Assembly: GCF_004342885.1 (NCBI RefSeq)
Contig: NZ_SMAB01000006.1
Span: 1-64,000, forward strand
Source of the DNA: Tepidibacillus fermentans
GTDB taxonomy: Bacteria > Bacillota > Bacilli > Tepidibacillales > Tepidibacillaceae
DNA length: 64,000 bases
Direction: 5' to 3'
A program made the position numbers and the translations under genes. The notes under the pieces were generated by a model, which saw only the letters and a list, made by a program, of their open reading frames with translations, was not told the origin of the DNA and searched no databases. Every line of letters begins with the position of its first letter. Position 1 is the stretch's first letter. Positions 1 to 9,681 of this stretch are shown here, piece by piece.

Positions 1-130
1 CCAAACAGTAGTGCGGTAGCCTGTGCATAGCGTACAAAAATAGGATGCTGATATTATTAGTATTAAAGCTTGATCGAGAAAAACTTGACACAAACAAAAA
101 ATTTAATACTTTTCTCTGTTAATGATGTTA

Positions 131-139
131 TGCTATAAT
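131..139 (+). promoter_or_regulatory. extended -10 promoter of the peptide transporter operon
   Basis: The sequence TGC followed by TATAAT forms an extended -10 element about 95 bases upstream of the first transporter gene. No good -35 is seen 17 bases before it, as is usual for extended -10 promoters. A TTGACA at 85-90 is too far away (43 bases) to pair with this -10. Bases 1-130 hold nothing else I can assign; a plus-strand reading frame ends at base 30 and could be the tail of a gene outside the window. Confidence 0.55.
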
Positions 140-234
140 GTGTAATACGTATTTTAAATTTTCGTAACATTTATAAATAATTTTAAGTTTGTATTTTAAT
201 AAATATTATACACATTTAAAAAGCAGGTGAAAGC

Positions 235-1233
235 GTGTCAGAACAATGTCTCTTGGAAGTAAAACAGCTAAAGACTTATTTTTATACAGAAGATGGAGTA
301 TTTTCGGCAGTTAATGATGTATCTTTTGTTCTTAAACCAGGAGAAACCTTAGGGATTGTTGGTGAATCAGGAAGTGGTAAAAGTGTGACTTCGCTTTCAA
401 TCATGGGACTTATTCCAAAAGGAAATGGGAAGGTGGAAGGATCGATTACTTATCAAGGGAAAGAAATCATCAATCTACCCGAAAAAGAGATGAGAAAATT
501 ACGCGGAAATGAAATCGCGATGATTTTCCAAGAACCAATGACTTCATTAAATCCGGTCTTTACGATTGGTAATCAGATGATAGAATCGATTCGCTTACAT
601 ACATCCCTTTCAAAAAGGGAGGCAAAAGATAAAGCTATTGAAATGTTAAAACTTGTGGGAATCCCAAGAGCAGAAGAGATCATGAATGAGTATCCACATC
701 AACTTTCAGGTGGTATGCGACAAAGAGTAATGATCGCGATGGCTATGTCTTGTACTCCGTCTATCTTAATTGCAGATGAACCAACAACAGCATTAGATGT
801 TACAATTCAAGCGCAAATCCTAGATTTAATGAGGAAATTAAAACAGGACTATCATACATCGATTTTATTAATCACTCATGATCTTGGCGTTGTTGCGGAG
901 ATGTGTGATCGGGTGATTGTTATGTATGCGGGAAAAGTAGTAGAAGAAGCAGATGTTCGGACGATTTTTTATGAACCAAAGCATCCTTATACGAAAGGAC
1001 TTATTCGATCTACTCCACAATTAAAGGGAAGTAAACAACGGTTATATTCGATCCCGGGAAATGTCCCCAGTATAAAAGAAATGCCCAGTGGGTGTAGCTT
1101 TGCTCCTCGCTGTGAGTACGCAACTGAACTTTGCCATCAGAAGGCTCCTGAATTAATTACCGTTGGCCAAAACCATAAATCGAGATGTTGGTTAAATGTA
1201 GAGACAGGTTTACTTGCTGAGGAGGGAGCATGA
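235..1233 (+). CDS. dppD: peptide ABC transporter ATP-binding protein (DppD/OppD type)
   Basis: One of two ATPases that power a peptide (or nickel-chelate) importer at the inner face of the membrane. Walker A GESGSGKS lies at residues 43-50, the signature LSGGMRQR near 157-164 and Walker B ILIADEP near 177-183. The C-terminal oligopeptide-transporter extension carries several cysteines, as in DppD/OppD. At 332 residues it has the usual family length. The GTG start is preceded by AGGTGA. It overlaps the next ATPase gene by four bases, so the two are translationally coupled. The substrate cannot be told from the ATPase; dipeptides or oligopeptides are the default inference. Confidence 0.9.
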   Translation: MSEQCLLEVKQLKTYFYTEDGVFSAVNDVSFVLKPGETLGIVGESGSGKSVTSLSIMGLIPKGNGKVEGSITYQGKEIINLPEKEMRKLRGNEIAMIFQEPMTSLNPVFTIGNQMIESIRLHTSLSKREAKDKAIEMLKLVGIPRAEEIMNEYPHQLSGGMRQRVMIAMAMSCTPSILIADEPTTALDVTIQAQILDLMRKLKQDYHTSILLITHDLGVVAEMCDRVIVMYAGKVVEEADVRTIFYEPKHPYTKGLIRSTPQLKGSKQRLYSIPGNVPSIKEMPSGCSFAPRCEYATELCHQKAPELITVGQNHKSRCWLNVETGLLAEEGA

Positions 1234-2201
1234 TGGCTAAGTCGATTTTAAAAGTAGAGAATCTTAAAACCTATTTTCCTATTCAAACAGGAATTTTCAA
1301 AAAAACAACGGGTTATGTGAAAGCCGTAGATGGAGTTTCCTTTGAATTGAATCAAGGAGAAACCTTAGCATTGGTGGGAGAGAGTGGATGTGGCAAATCT
1401 ACTACTGGACGATCGATATTACGTTTAATAGAACCGACTGAAGGTAGGATTTTCTTTGAAGGAGAAGATTTAGTTTCATTAAGTCAGGAAGAGATGAGGG
1501 TGAAAAGAAAGGACTTACAAATGGTATTCCAGGATCCTTTTGCTTCATTAAATCCAAGGCAAACGATACAAAAAATTCTTGAAGAGCCCTTAATTGTACA
1601 TCGATTAGGAAATGAACAAGAAAGAAAAGAGAAGATTTATGAATTACTAGAAGTTGTTGGCCTTAACAAAGAGCAAGCGAAACGTTATCCCCATCAATTT
1701 AGTGGAGGGCAAAGACAGCGAATCGGAATCGCAAGGGCATTATCTGTCAATCCGAAATTAATCATTGCAGATGAACCTGTTTCCGCCTTAGATGTATCGA
1801 TTCAAGCGCAAATACTAAACTTGATGGAAGATTTACAAGAAGAGTTTTTATTAACTTATATCTTTATATCTCATGATTTAAGTGTGGTTCGTCACATTGC
1901 TAATCGAGTAGGGGTTATGTATTTAGGTAGTTTAGTAGAATTGGCTGATAAAGATGAACTTTATGAACACCCTTTGCATCCTTATACGCAAGCATTATTA
2001 TCTGCCGTACCCGAACCAAATCCTGATCTGAAAAAAGAGAGAATTTTACTTACCGGTGATGTGCCAAGTCCAGCCAATCCTCCCTCAGGTTGTAAATTTC
2101 ATACAAGATGTAAATATAAAATGGAGATTTGCGAGAAGGAAAAACCTGAATTTGTGGATCTTGGTAATGGACACTTAGTGGCATGTCATTTACATCGATA
2201 G
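1230..2201 (+). CDS. dppF: peptide ABC transporter ATP-binding protein (DppF/OppF type)
   Basis: Second ATPase of the peptide importer, paired with the preceding DppD-like subunit. Walker A GESGCGKS lies near residues 50-57, the signature FSGGQRQR in the middle and LIIADEP as Walker B, followed by the oligopeptide-type C-terminal extension with cysteines. At 323 residues it has the usual length. The start overlaps the upstream stop (ATGATG). The site GGAGGG fits either of the two adjacent ATG codons, so the true start could be three bases downstream. Confidence 0.9.
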   Translation: MMAKSILKVENLKTYFPIQTGIFKKTTGYVKAVDGVSFELNQGETLALVGESGCGKSTTGRSILRLIEPTEGRIFFEGEDLVSLSQEEMRVKRKDLQMVFQDPFASLNPRQTIQKILEEPLIVHRLGNEQERKEKIYELLEVVGLNKEQAKRYPHQFSGGQRQRIGIARALSVNPKLIIADEPVSALDVSIQAQILNLMEDLQEEFLLTYIFISHDLSVVRHIANRVGVMYLGSLVELADKDELYEHPLHPYTQALLSAVPEPNPDLKKERILLTGDVPSPANPPSGCKFHTRCKYKMEICEKEKPEFVDLGNGHLVACHLHR

Positions 2202-2307
2202 ATAATGATATAAATGGAAATACGAAAGGAGTGATTCTAACGTTTTTCGTTACATAGATCATTTCTATTTTTTAATCTATAAAAGCGAGATATAAGGGGG
2301 TTAAACA

Positions 2308-3942
2308 ATGAAAAAAGGATTATCTCTATTTCTAGCAATCTTGTTTCTATTATCGATTGCACTAACGGGTTGTGGTGGTAGCAAAGAAACGGCAACATCG
2401 AATGGAGATCAAGGAAAAAGTAATACCAATGTACAGTCTACTCTCGTCTTTGGTCGTGGGGGAGATTCTGTTTCCTTAGACCCTGCCAATGTGACTGATG
2501 GAGAGTCATTGAACGTAACGCAAAATATTTTTGATACTTTAGTTGCGTATAAAGAAGGAAATACGGAAATAGAGCCTGCATTAGCAGAAAAATGGGAAAC
2601 TTCTGCAGATGGGTTAACTTGGACTTTTCATCTCAGACAAGGAGTTAAATTTCATGATGGTACTGATTTTAATGCCGATGCCGTAGTTTTTAACTTCAAT
2701 CGCTGGATGGATAAAAAGAACCCTTATCATAAAGGAGATTTTCCTTACTACGGCTATATGTTTGGTGGATATAAAGGAGACAAAGGTCATGTCATTAAAA
2801 ATGTAGTTGCGAAGGACCCATATACAGTTGAAATCCAATTGAACGTACCTCAAGGCCCATTTTTGAATAACCTTGCCATGCCTGCTTTTGCCATTGCTTC
2901 TCCAGAAGCAATTAAAAAGTATGGAGAAAAATTTGGCGAAAATCCTGTGGGTACAGGACCTTTTGTTTTTAAACAATGGATTCGCAATGACAAAATTATC
3001 TTAGATAAAAATCCAAACTATTGGTTAAAAGGGTATCCATTACTTAGTCAATTAATCTTTAAATCGATTCCTGATAACCAAGCGCGATTCACTGCTTTAC
3101 AAAGTGGTGACATCGATATGATGGATGGAGTAAATCCTGATGATGTAACCTTAGCAAAGAAAAATCCTGCTTTACAAGTTTGGTTACGGCCTAGTATGAA
3201 CGTGGGTTATCTTGCATTTAATACACAAAAGCCGCCATTTAATAATGTAAAAGTTCGTCAAGCGCTGAATATGGCTGTAAATAAACAAGCTTTAATTGAT
3301 GCTTTTTATAATGGTTTAGCTGAACCTGCAAAAAATCCAATACCTCCATCATTATGGGGATATAATGATGCGATTCAAGACTATTCATACAATATAGAAG
3401 AAGCAAAAAAATTACTAACTGAAGCCGGTTATCCAAACGGATTTACCACAGATTTATGGTATATGCCGGTTCCACGTCCATATATTCCCCAAGGTAAGAA
3501 AATTGCGGAGGCTATACAAACCGAATTCGAGAAAATTGGAGTGAAAACCAATTTAGTTACGGAGGAATGGGCCACTTATCTGGACAAAACAGGTAAAGGA
3601 GAACATACGATGGCATTATTTGGTTGGACCGGTGATAATGGTGACCCAGATAATTTCCTCTATGTGCTATTAGATAAGGATAATGCAAAAGCTCCAGATG
3701 CTGGAAATATCTCTTTCTATAAGAATGACAAACTTCATGAAATTTTAATTAAAGCCCAGAGATCTAGTGATCAAAATGAGAGAACCGAACTTTATAAACA
3801 GGCACAAGAAATCATTCATAACGACGCACCATGGATTCCTTTAGTTCACTCAACACCACCACTTGTTGGTAAAAAGAATATTGTTGGATTTAACCCACAT
3901 CCAACAGGAACCGACAAATTCACGAAAGTTCACTTTGAATAA
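2308..3942 (+). CDS. peptide ABC transporter substrate-binding lipoprotein
   Basis: Extracytoplasmic solute-binding protein of family 5 (DppA/OppA) that captures peptides and hands them to the permeases encoded next. A lipoprotein signal peptide ends in LTGC, with the lipidated Cys at residue 22. The family signature after it includes LDPANVTDGES and a typical periplasmic-binding fold of 544 residues. It is preceded by AAGGGGG and sits between the ATPase and permease genes. A hairpin with a T-run directly downstream probably lowers permease expression relative to this subunit. Ligand specificity cannot be read from the sequence. Confidence 0.9.
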   Translation: MKKGLSLFLAILFLLSIALTGCGGSKETATSNGDQGKSNTNVQSTLVFGRGGDSVSLDPANVTDGESLNVTQNIFDTLVAYKEGNTEIEPALAEKWETSADGLTWTFHLRQGVKFHDGTDFNADAVVFNFNRWMDKKNPYHKGDFPYYGYMFGGYKGDKGHVIKNVVAKDPYTVEIQLNVPQGPFLNNLAMPAFAIASPEAIKKYGEKFGENPVGTGPFVFKQWIRNDKIILDKNPNYWLKGYPLLSQLIFKSIPDNQARFTALQSGDIDMMDGVNPDDVTLAKKNPALQVWLRPSMNVGYLAFNTQKPPFNNVKVRQALNMAVNKQALIDAFYNGLAEPAKNPIPPSLWGYNDAIQDYSYNIEEAKKLLTEAGYPNGFTTDLWYMPVPRPYIPQGKKIAEAIQTEFEKIGVKTNLVTEEWATYLDKTGKGEHTMALFGWTGDNGDPDNFLYVLLDKDNAKAPDAGNISFYKNDKLHEILIKAQRSSDQNERTELYKQAQEIIHNDAPWIPLVHSTPPLVGKKNIVGFNPHPTGTDKFTKVHFE

Positions 3943-3950
3943 GAGGGCTT

Positions 3951-3985
3951 AATGGGTAGTGTGTCTACATACTACCCATTTTTCT
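3951..3985 (+). terminator. intercistronic hairpin after the binding-protein gene
   Basis: ATGGGTAGT and ACTACCCAT form a perfect stem followed by TTTTTCTT. It sits inside the operon between the binding protein and the permeases, so it is likely a partial terminator or mRNA stabiliser. Confidence 0.7.
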
Positions 3986-4018
3986 TAAACAGTCATCATT
4001 AGATTGGGGTGGAAAACA

Positions 4019-5023
4019 TTGATTTCTTATACAATTCGACGTTTATTGATGTTAATTCCTGTTTTGATTGGCATGTCTTTACTCGTGTTTTCGATTATCC
4101 ATCTCATTCCAGGAGATCCAGCGAAAACAATCTTAGGAGAAAAAGCTTCACCCGAGGCACTTCAGAATATGCGGCAGGAACTCGGACTAAATGATCCACT
4201 TTATGTTCAATATAAAAATTATATGGTAGGAATATTTCATGGGAATTTAGGAACATCCTTAAAAACAAAGATGCCAATTTCCCAAGAAATAAAACCATAT
4301 TTAGCCGCTACAATGGAATTAACCTTCTTTGCCATGGCATTTGCTATTTTTATTGGTGTAAATGCGGGGATTATAGCGGCATGGAAACAAAATTCGTGGT
4401 TTGATTATATCGCTATGCTTATTGCTCTTCTAGGTGTGTCAATGCCTGTCTTTTGGCTTGGATTGATGGAGCAATGGCTTTTTGCTCAAAAATTGAATTG
4501 GTTACCTTCTATTGGGAGAGATGGAATTCTTAACCCAGTGCAACCCATTACCCATTTCTATCTTATTGATACTTTACTCGTTGGGAACATAGAAGGCTTT
4601 AAAGAAGTGTTGAAACATTTAATCTTACCAAGTATTGCCTTAGGTACAATTCCAATGGCGATTATTGCAAGAATGACCCGATCCAGTATGTTAGAAGTGA
4701 TGAATTCTGATTATATCCGTACGGCAAAAGCGAAAGGGGTTCACCAGTTTTTCCTGATTTATAAACATGCGTTAAAAAATGCATCTATCCCAATTTTAAC
4801 TGTCGTAGGATTGCAAACAGGTCTGTTATTAGGTGGAGCAGTATTAACGGAGACCATTTTTGCATGGCCTGGATTAGGAAAATATCTCTATGATGCAATT
4901 GCCATGCGTGATTACCCGGTTATTCAATCAGGCATTTTAGTGATTGCTACGATTTTTGTCTTTGTGAATCTTATCGTCGATTTACTTTATTCTGCCATTG
5001 ATCCAAGAATTAGATATCGTTAA
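4019..5023 (+). CDS. dppB: peptide ABC transporter permease (DppB type)
   Basis: First of two membrane subunits that form the translocation channel. It begins with the family-typical N terminus (ISYTIRRLLMLIPVLIG), has about six membrane segments and carries an EAA-like cytoplasmic loop near MTRSSMLEVMNSDYIRTAKA. I choose the TTG at 4019 because GGGGTGG stands just upstream at a normal distance. An in-frame TTG at 4004 lies within that ribosome site and is unlikely. The protein is 334 residues, normal for the family. Confidence 0.88.
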   Translation: MISYTIRRLLMLIPVLIGMSLLVFSIIHLIPGDPAKTILGEKASPEALQNMRQELGLNDPLYVQYKNYMVGIFHGNLGTSLKTKMPISQEIKPYLAATMELTFFAMAFAIFIGVNAGIIAAWKQNSWFDYIAMLIALLGVSMPVFWLGLMEQWLFAQKLNWLPSIGRDGILNPVQPITHFYLIDTLLVGNIEGFKEVLKHLILPSIALGTIPMAIIARMTRSSMLEVMNSDYIRTAKAKGVHQFFLIYKHALKNASIPILTVVGLQTGLLLGGAVLTETIFAWPGLGKYLYDAIAMRDYPVIQSGILVIATIFVFVNLIVDLLYSAIDPRIRYR

Positions 5024-5035
5024 GGGGGGACATTG

Positions 5036-5932
5036 ATGCAAATCGAAGCTCAAACACCAACAAAGTCTTATCCAGCAAAGCAAAAGAATTCTTCATTATG
5101 GTATGAGACATGGCGAAGATTAATCAAACAAAAATCTGCAATCATTGGTGGTACCATTATTCTAATCTTTATCTTTCTGGCAATTTTTGCACCTTTATTT
5201 ACTTCTTATTCATATAAGGAGTCAGTATTAGCAAACCGTTTCTTACCCCCAATGTCGGAAGGGCATATCTTTGGTACAGATGATTTAGGTAGAGATCTGT
5301 TTACGCGAATCATCTATGGCGCGCAAATATCATTAAGAGTAGGTTTCTTATCTGTCATTGGGTCGATCATTATCGGAACAATCCTTGGATTAATCGCAGG
5401 GTATTATGGAAAATGGACAGATATGATCATTTCTCGAATATTTGATATTATGTTAGCTTTCCCAAGTATTCTATTGGCAATAGCAATTGTTACGATATTA
5501 GGACGTTCATTAACAAATGCCTTGATTGCCATTGCAATTATTAATATCCCTACATATGGTAGATTGGTTCGATCGAAAGTATTAAGTTTAAAGGAAGAAG
5601 AATTTATCCTCGCAGCGAAAGCGATCGGAATGAAAAATAGTCGGATTTTATTCCATCATTTGTTACCTAATAGTATGACTCCAATCATTGTGCAGGGAAC
5701 GTTGGGGATTGCAACAGCGATTATTGAAACAGCTGCATTAGGTTTTTTAGGATTGGGAGCAGTACCACCAACGCCTGAATGGGGAACGATGTTAGCCGAT
5801 TCGAAGGATTATATTCAATTAGCACCATGGACAGTCATTTTTCCCGGAATCTCGATCATGTTAGTCGTATTAGGTTTTAACCTTCTTGGGGATGGACTGA
5901 GAGATGCGCTTGATCCAAAGATGAAAAAGTGA
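5036..5932 (+). CDS. dppC: peptide ABC transporter permease (DppC type)
   Basis: Second channel subunit of the importer. It shows the DppC/OppC pattern: an N-terminal membrane anchor after a polar leader, then DDLGRDLFTRIIYGAQISL, then five further membrane segments with the EAA loop (EEFILAAKAIGMKNSRI). AAGGGGGG just upstream sets the ATG at 5036 as start; a TTG three bases earlier is possible. It is the last gene of the transporter operon. Confidence 0.88.
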   Translation: MQIEAQTPTKSYPAKQKNSSLWYETWRRLIKQKSAIIGGTIILIFIFLAIFAPLFTSYSYKESVLANRFLPPMSEGHIFGTDDLGRDLFTRIIYGAQISLRVGFLSVIGSIIIGTILGLIAGYYGKWTDMIISRIFDIMLAFPSILLAIAIVTILGRSLTNALIAIAIINIPTYGRLVRSKVLSLKEEEFILAAKAIGMKNSRILFHHLLPNSMTPIIVQGTLGIATAIIETAALGFLGLGAVPPTPEWGTMLADSKDYIQLAPWTVIFPGISIMLVVLGFNLLGDGLRDALDPKMKK

Positions 5933-5950
5933 GAAAATGGAGTACCTTAC

Positions 5951-5980
5951 TTGATTTATTGCTATAAGGTTGTATATAAT
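5951..5980 (+). promoter_or_regulatory. promoter for argS
   Basis: TTGATT and TATAAT are separated by 18 bases, in the gap between the peptide transporter and argS. The expected start of transcription is near 5987, leaving a leader of about 75 bases. Confidence 0.55.
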
Positions 5981-6012
5981 AATCGGGAATATAGGTGAAT
6001 TTATATAGATAG

Positions 6013-6045
6013 CCTCTCTTCTCTTTGAGCTGAGAGGTTTTATAT
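6013..6045 (+). terminator. hairpin with T-run in the argS leader
   Basis: CCTCTC (6013-6018) pairs with GAGAGG (6032-6037), followed by TTTTATATT. It can terminate the transporter operon. Because it lies downstream of the argS promoter it could also attenuate argS. No T-box elements were found around it. Confidence 0.5.
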
Positions 6046-6061
6046 TATTGAAAGGTTGGTC

Positions 6062-7753
6062 ATGATGAAACAATATGTGGCTAAAGTTTTAAGTCAACAT
6101 GTTGACTTAAGTGAAGAAGAAATCCTTAACGTTCTAGAAATCCCACCTAGTCGTGAAATGGGAGATGTAGCTTTTCCTTGTTTCATATTAGCAAAAACAT
6201 TTCGTAAAGCACCACAAACGATCGCCGACGAATTAGCAAGTAAGTTGGAAGACCCAATGCTTCAAGCAAAGGCGATTGGACCTTATTTAAATTTCCATTT
6301 TGATCGATCAAAATACGCAGCCAATCTGATCGAAGAAATACTGGCTAAAAAAGATACATATGGAAAAAGTGATTTAGGAAAAGGAAAAACCGTGGTTGTA
6401 GAATATTCTTCTCCTAATATTGCAAAGCCATTTAGTCTACCTCATCTGCGTTCGACGATGATTGGGAATTCTCTTGCTCATATTCATGAAGCACTAGGGT
6501 ATAAGGTGGTTCGCATTAATCATTTAGGTGATTGGGGAACTCAATTTGGAAAATTGATCGTTGCTTATCATAAATGGGGAAATGAAGAAGTGATTCGCCA
6601 AAACCCAATTGAAGAATTGGTCAAAATCTATGTCAAATTCCATGAAGAGGCAGAAACTCACCCTGAATTAGAAGATGAGGCTAGAGTATGGTTTAAAAAG
6701 TTAGAAGATGGAGATGAGGAAGCGACGCGCCTATGGAAATGGTTTGTCGATGAGAGTTTAAAAGAATTTGAGAAAATTTATCAACTTCTTGGTGTCCGTT
6801 TTGATCATTTCTTAGGTGAGAGCTTCTATTCTGATAAGATGGATCGTGTAGTAGACGAGTTACAAGAAAAAGGTTTGCTTGTCGAAAGTGAAGGAGCGCT
6901 AATTGTTGATTTATCTGAAGAGAATATGCCACCTATCATCATTAAAAAGAAAGATGGATCTTCCATCTACGCTACTCGTGACTTAGCAGCAGCTTTGTAT
7001 CGCAAGGATACGTTTCACTTTGACAAGATGTTCTATGTTGTAGGTAATGAACAATCGCTTCACTTTCAACAAGTATTTACCACATTGAAAAAAATGGGTT
7101 ATACTTGGGCAAATCATTTGGTTCATGTACCTTTTGGACTGATGTTATTTGAAAATAAAAAGATGTCCACTCGTAAAGGGACAATTGTTCTACTAGAAGA
7201 AGTGTTACAAAAGAGTATTGAAATGGCGGATCAAATTATTGCTGAGAAAAATCCTGATTTACCGAATCGTCAAGATACAGCAAAAGCAGTCGGTGTGGGC
7301 GCTGTCATATTTAATGATCTGAAACATAACAGGATGAATGAAGTTAACTTCTCTTGGGAAGAGGCTCTGAATTTTGAAGGGGAAACAGGGCCCTATGTAC
7401 AATATACGAATGCAAGAACACAAAGTCTTTTACGAAAATCTGATTTTACGGAGCAAGATTTATTGAATATTGCAGGTGAATTTTTGCAAGGCGAAGCTGC
7501 TTGGGATTTAGTTTTGCTTTTAAGTCAATATCCAGATATTCTAATCAAAGCTGCCAATCGTGCTGAGCCATCAATTGTTGCACGATACTTGTTAGACGTA
7601 AGTGCTCAATTTAATCGTTTTTACCATCAGGAAAGAATTATCACAGAAAATAAAGAAGAGCAAAAAGCTAAAGTTGGTTTAGCGATGGCCACTTCCTACG
7701 TATTGCAACATGGTTTATCCATATTGGGACTAAAGGCACCGGAACAAATTTAA
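6062..7753 (+). CDS. argS: arginyl-tRNA synthetase
   Basis: Charges tRNA-Arg with arginine in the cytoplasm (class I synthetase). The N-terminal Add-1 domain (REMGDVAFPCF) is followed by the signature SSPNIAKPF, the tRNA-Arg landmark INHLGDWGTQFG, the KMSK-loop equivalent KMSTRKG and a DALR anticodon-binding end. The protein is full length at 563 residues. The class I HIGH position reads SLPH (residues 125-128): the last His is kept, but the Gly is a Pro and the first His a Ser. I take the ATG at 6062 because AAAGG lies about six bases before it. It is monocistronic, with its own promoter and terminator. Confidence 0.92.
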   Translation: MMKQYVAKVLSQHVDLSEEEILNVLEIPPSREMGDVAFPCFILAKTFRKAPQTIADELASKLEDPMLQAKAIGPYLNFHFDRSKYAANLIEEILAKKDTYGKSDLGKGKTVVVEYSSPNIAKPFSLPHLRSTMIGNSLAHIHEALGYKVVRINHLGDWGTQFGKLIVAYHKWGNEEVIRQNPIEELVKIYVKFHEEAETHPELEDEARVWFKKLEDGDEEATRLWKWFVDESLKEFEKIYQLLGVRFDHFLGESFYSDKMDRVVDELQEKGLLVESEGALIVDLSEENMPPIIIKKKDGSSIYATRDLAAALYRKDTFHFDKMFYVVGNEQSLHFQQVFTTLKKMGYTWANHLVHVPFGLMLFENKKMSTRKGTIVLLEEVLQKSIEMADQIIAEKNPDLPNRQDTAKAVGVGAVIFNDLKHNRMNEVNFSWEEALNFEGETGPYVQYTNARTQSLLRKSDFTEQDLLNIAGEFLQGEAAWDLVLLLSQYPDILIKAANRAEPSIVARYLLDVSAQFNRFYHQERIITENKEEQKAKVGLAMATSYVLQHGLSILGLKAPEQI

Positions 7754-7785
7754 GGTTGAGGGGGTTTCTCCTCAACCTTTTGTGT
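7751..7785 (+). terminator. terminator of argS
   Basis: AAGGTTGAG pairs with CTCAACCTT and is followed by TTTGTGTTT. It starts at the argS stop codon. Confidence 0.8.
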
Positions 7786-7913
7786 TTATTGGAGGCTAAA
7801 CTTGGATACTTTGGTCTTTTTTTATGCTTGCATTTTTTTATCAGATCTCATAAAATACTTAAGTACGTTAAATATTAGGATGGTAAATCATTGTCCAATA
7901 AAGGAGGATGTAT

Positions 7914-9518
7914 ATGGAACATCTGGAGAATAGAAAGAAAATTACCATCATGTTGACGATCCTCGTAGCGATGTTATTTTCATCGCTAAGTCAAACCATA
8001 GTGGATACCGCTTTACCTCGTATTGTTGCTGATTTAGGAGGCATGGATTATTATACATGGATTTATACCATTTATATGTTATCGACGAGTATCATGGTTA
8101 TTTTAGTTGGAAAGTTATCCGATATTTATGGAAGAAAAGTCTTTTTATTATCTGGAATTGCAGTATTTATGTTGGGAGCTTTTTTATCAGGCACATCAAC
8201 GTCCATGATTCAGTTAATTATTTACCGAGGAATTCAAGGTCTAGGTGGCGGTACGATCATGTCTGCATCTATGACCACGGTTGCCGATCTATTTTCTCCA
8301 GCTGAAAGAGGAAAGTGGCAAGGTGTAATGGGAGGAGTTTTTGGATTATCTAGTGTCATTGGGCCTACGCTAGGGGGATATGTTGTTGACCATTGGGCAT
8401 GGCATTGGATCTTTTGGATTTTCCTACCACTTGGTCTTGTCGCACTAGTATTTATTTACATTCTTTATCCAAAACACGAAAAACACGGCGAAAAAGAGAA
8501 AGTAGATTATCTTGGTGCATTATTTTTGGTCATTACACTGATTCCATTATTGTTAGGATTTACTTGGGCAGGTACGAAATATGATTGGGGTTCTACACAA
8601 ATATTCTCCTTGTTTTCGATAGCAACTGTTGGATTAATTTTATTTCTATTTGCGGAAAGTAAAGTAGCAAACCCAATCTTACCACTGCAGTTATTTAAGA
8701 ATAGCATTTTTAGTATTTCGAATTTAATGGGCTTTCTAATTGGAATGGGAATGTTTGGTTCTATTATGTTTATCCCATTATTTGTTCAAGGTGTAATTGG
8801 TTCGTCAGCAACACAATCTGGTGTCGTATTAATGCCGATGACACTTAGCCTAGTTGTGGCAAGTGCGATTAGTGGTCAAATCACTTCGCGAACAGGTAAA
8901 TATAAATATCTAGCAGTTATCGGTACAACGATTGTCGCATTTGGAATGTATTTATTATCTAGGATGGATATCCACACTACAAATTCCACGGTTACTTTAA
9001 ATATGATCGTATTAGGTTCAGGTATGGGTATCGTTATGCCATTATTCGTTTTAACGGTTCAAAATGCTGTCGATAAGAAATTACTTGGTGTAGCGACATC
9101 CGCTGTTCAATTGTTTAGACAAATTGGGGGAACCGTTGGTGTTTCCGTTATGGGAACAATAATGAATCATAGTATGAACAATCATCTTGCGAAAGAAATC
9201 ACCTCTGAGGCAAAATCGGTATTATCCAAAATGGGATTCGATCATATTAATAACCCGCAAGTTCTATTTGATCCAAAACAGGTTGAACAAATAAAGGCAA
9301 TGATCCCTCCACAGGCAAAACAAATATTTGATCAAGTGCTCGTGGCCATACGGGATTCCTTAGCAGTAGGAATTAAAGATGTGTTCTTTTACGGGTTTTT
9401 ACTGATGGCTGCAAATATTGTGATCGTCTTTTTCTTAAAAGAAATTCCATTAAGAAAGAGTACGAAAGAAAATGAACAACATCCTTCACTGGATTCTGAA
9501 CGTCTAGAACTGAATTAG
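7914..9518 (+). CDS. MFS multidrug transporter, DHA2 (EmrB/QacA) family
   Basis: Proton-driven exporter of the 14-segment DHA2 family. Membrane segments fill almost the whole 534 residues. The DHA2 landmarks LSQTIVDTALPRIVADLGG (start of helix 1), GRKVFLLSG (motif A loop) and GGVFGLSSVIGPTLGGYV (motif C of antiporters) are visible. The ATG at 7914 follows AAGGAGG by six bases; the ATG at 7908 overlaps that site and is rejected. No regulator of the TetR or MarR type stands next to it. The exported compound is unknown. Confidence 0.88.
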   Translation: MEHLENRKKITIMLTILVAMLFSSLSQTIVDTALPRIVADLGGMDYYTWIYTIYMLSTSIMVILVGKLSDIYGRKVFLLSGIAVFMLGAFLSGTSTSMIQLIIYRGIQGLGGGTIMSASMTTVADLFSPAERGKWQGVMGGVFGLSSVIGPTLGGYVVDHWAWHWIFWIFLPLGLVALVFIYILYPKHEKHGEKEKVDYLGALFLVITLIPLLLGFTWAGTKYDWGSTQIFSLFSIATVGLILFLFAESKVANPILPLQLFKNSIFSISNLMGFLIGMGMFGSIMFIPLFVQGVIGSSATQSGVVLMPMTLSLVVASAISGQITSRTGKYKYLAVIGTTIVAFGMYLLSRMDIHTTNSTVTLNMIVLGSGMGIVMPLFVLTVQNAVDKKLLGVATSAVQLFRQIGGTVGVSVMGTIMNHSMNNHLAKEITSEAKSVLSKMGFDHINNPQVLFDPKQVEQIKAMIPPQAKQIFDQVLVAIRDSLAVGIKDVFFYGFLLMAANIVIVFFLKEIPLRKSTKENEQHPSLDSERLELN

Positions 9519-9562
9519 GTAAAAGCCATGATGTATCAGTTGAGCATATTTTAATCGAAATG

Positions 9563-9603
9563 AAAAGACGGGAACTTTAGTATTCAAGTTTCCCGTCTTT
9601 TTT
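9563..9603 (+). terminator. terminator downstream of the DHA2 exporter
   Basis: AAAAGACGGGAA...TTTCCCGTCTTTTTT forms a long stem with a T-run. It lies in the convergent gap before the small minus-strand gene. Confidence 0.8.
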
Positions 9604-9681
9604 CAATGTATTAGAAAGTATAAGATTTTGGAAGTAATAGCTCCTAACAAAATATGAAATGGCTTGTATACAAACCTATTT

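Noticed and set aside
2050-2262. Minus-strand reading frame under dppF
   Set aside because: It lies opposite a well-supported gene, has no ribosome site and reads as low-quality hydrophobic sequence; the many similar antisense frames over argS, cstA and the GH31 gene were dropped for the same reason.
5951-6060. T-box leader in front of argS
   Set aside because: The leader is only about 75 bases, with one short hairpin and no T-box consensus; too small for the class.
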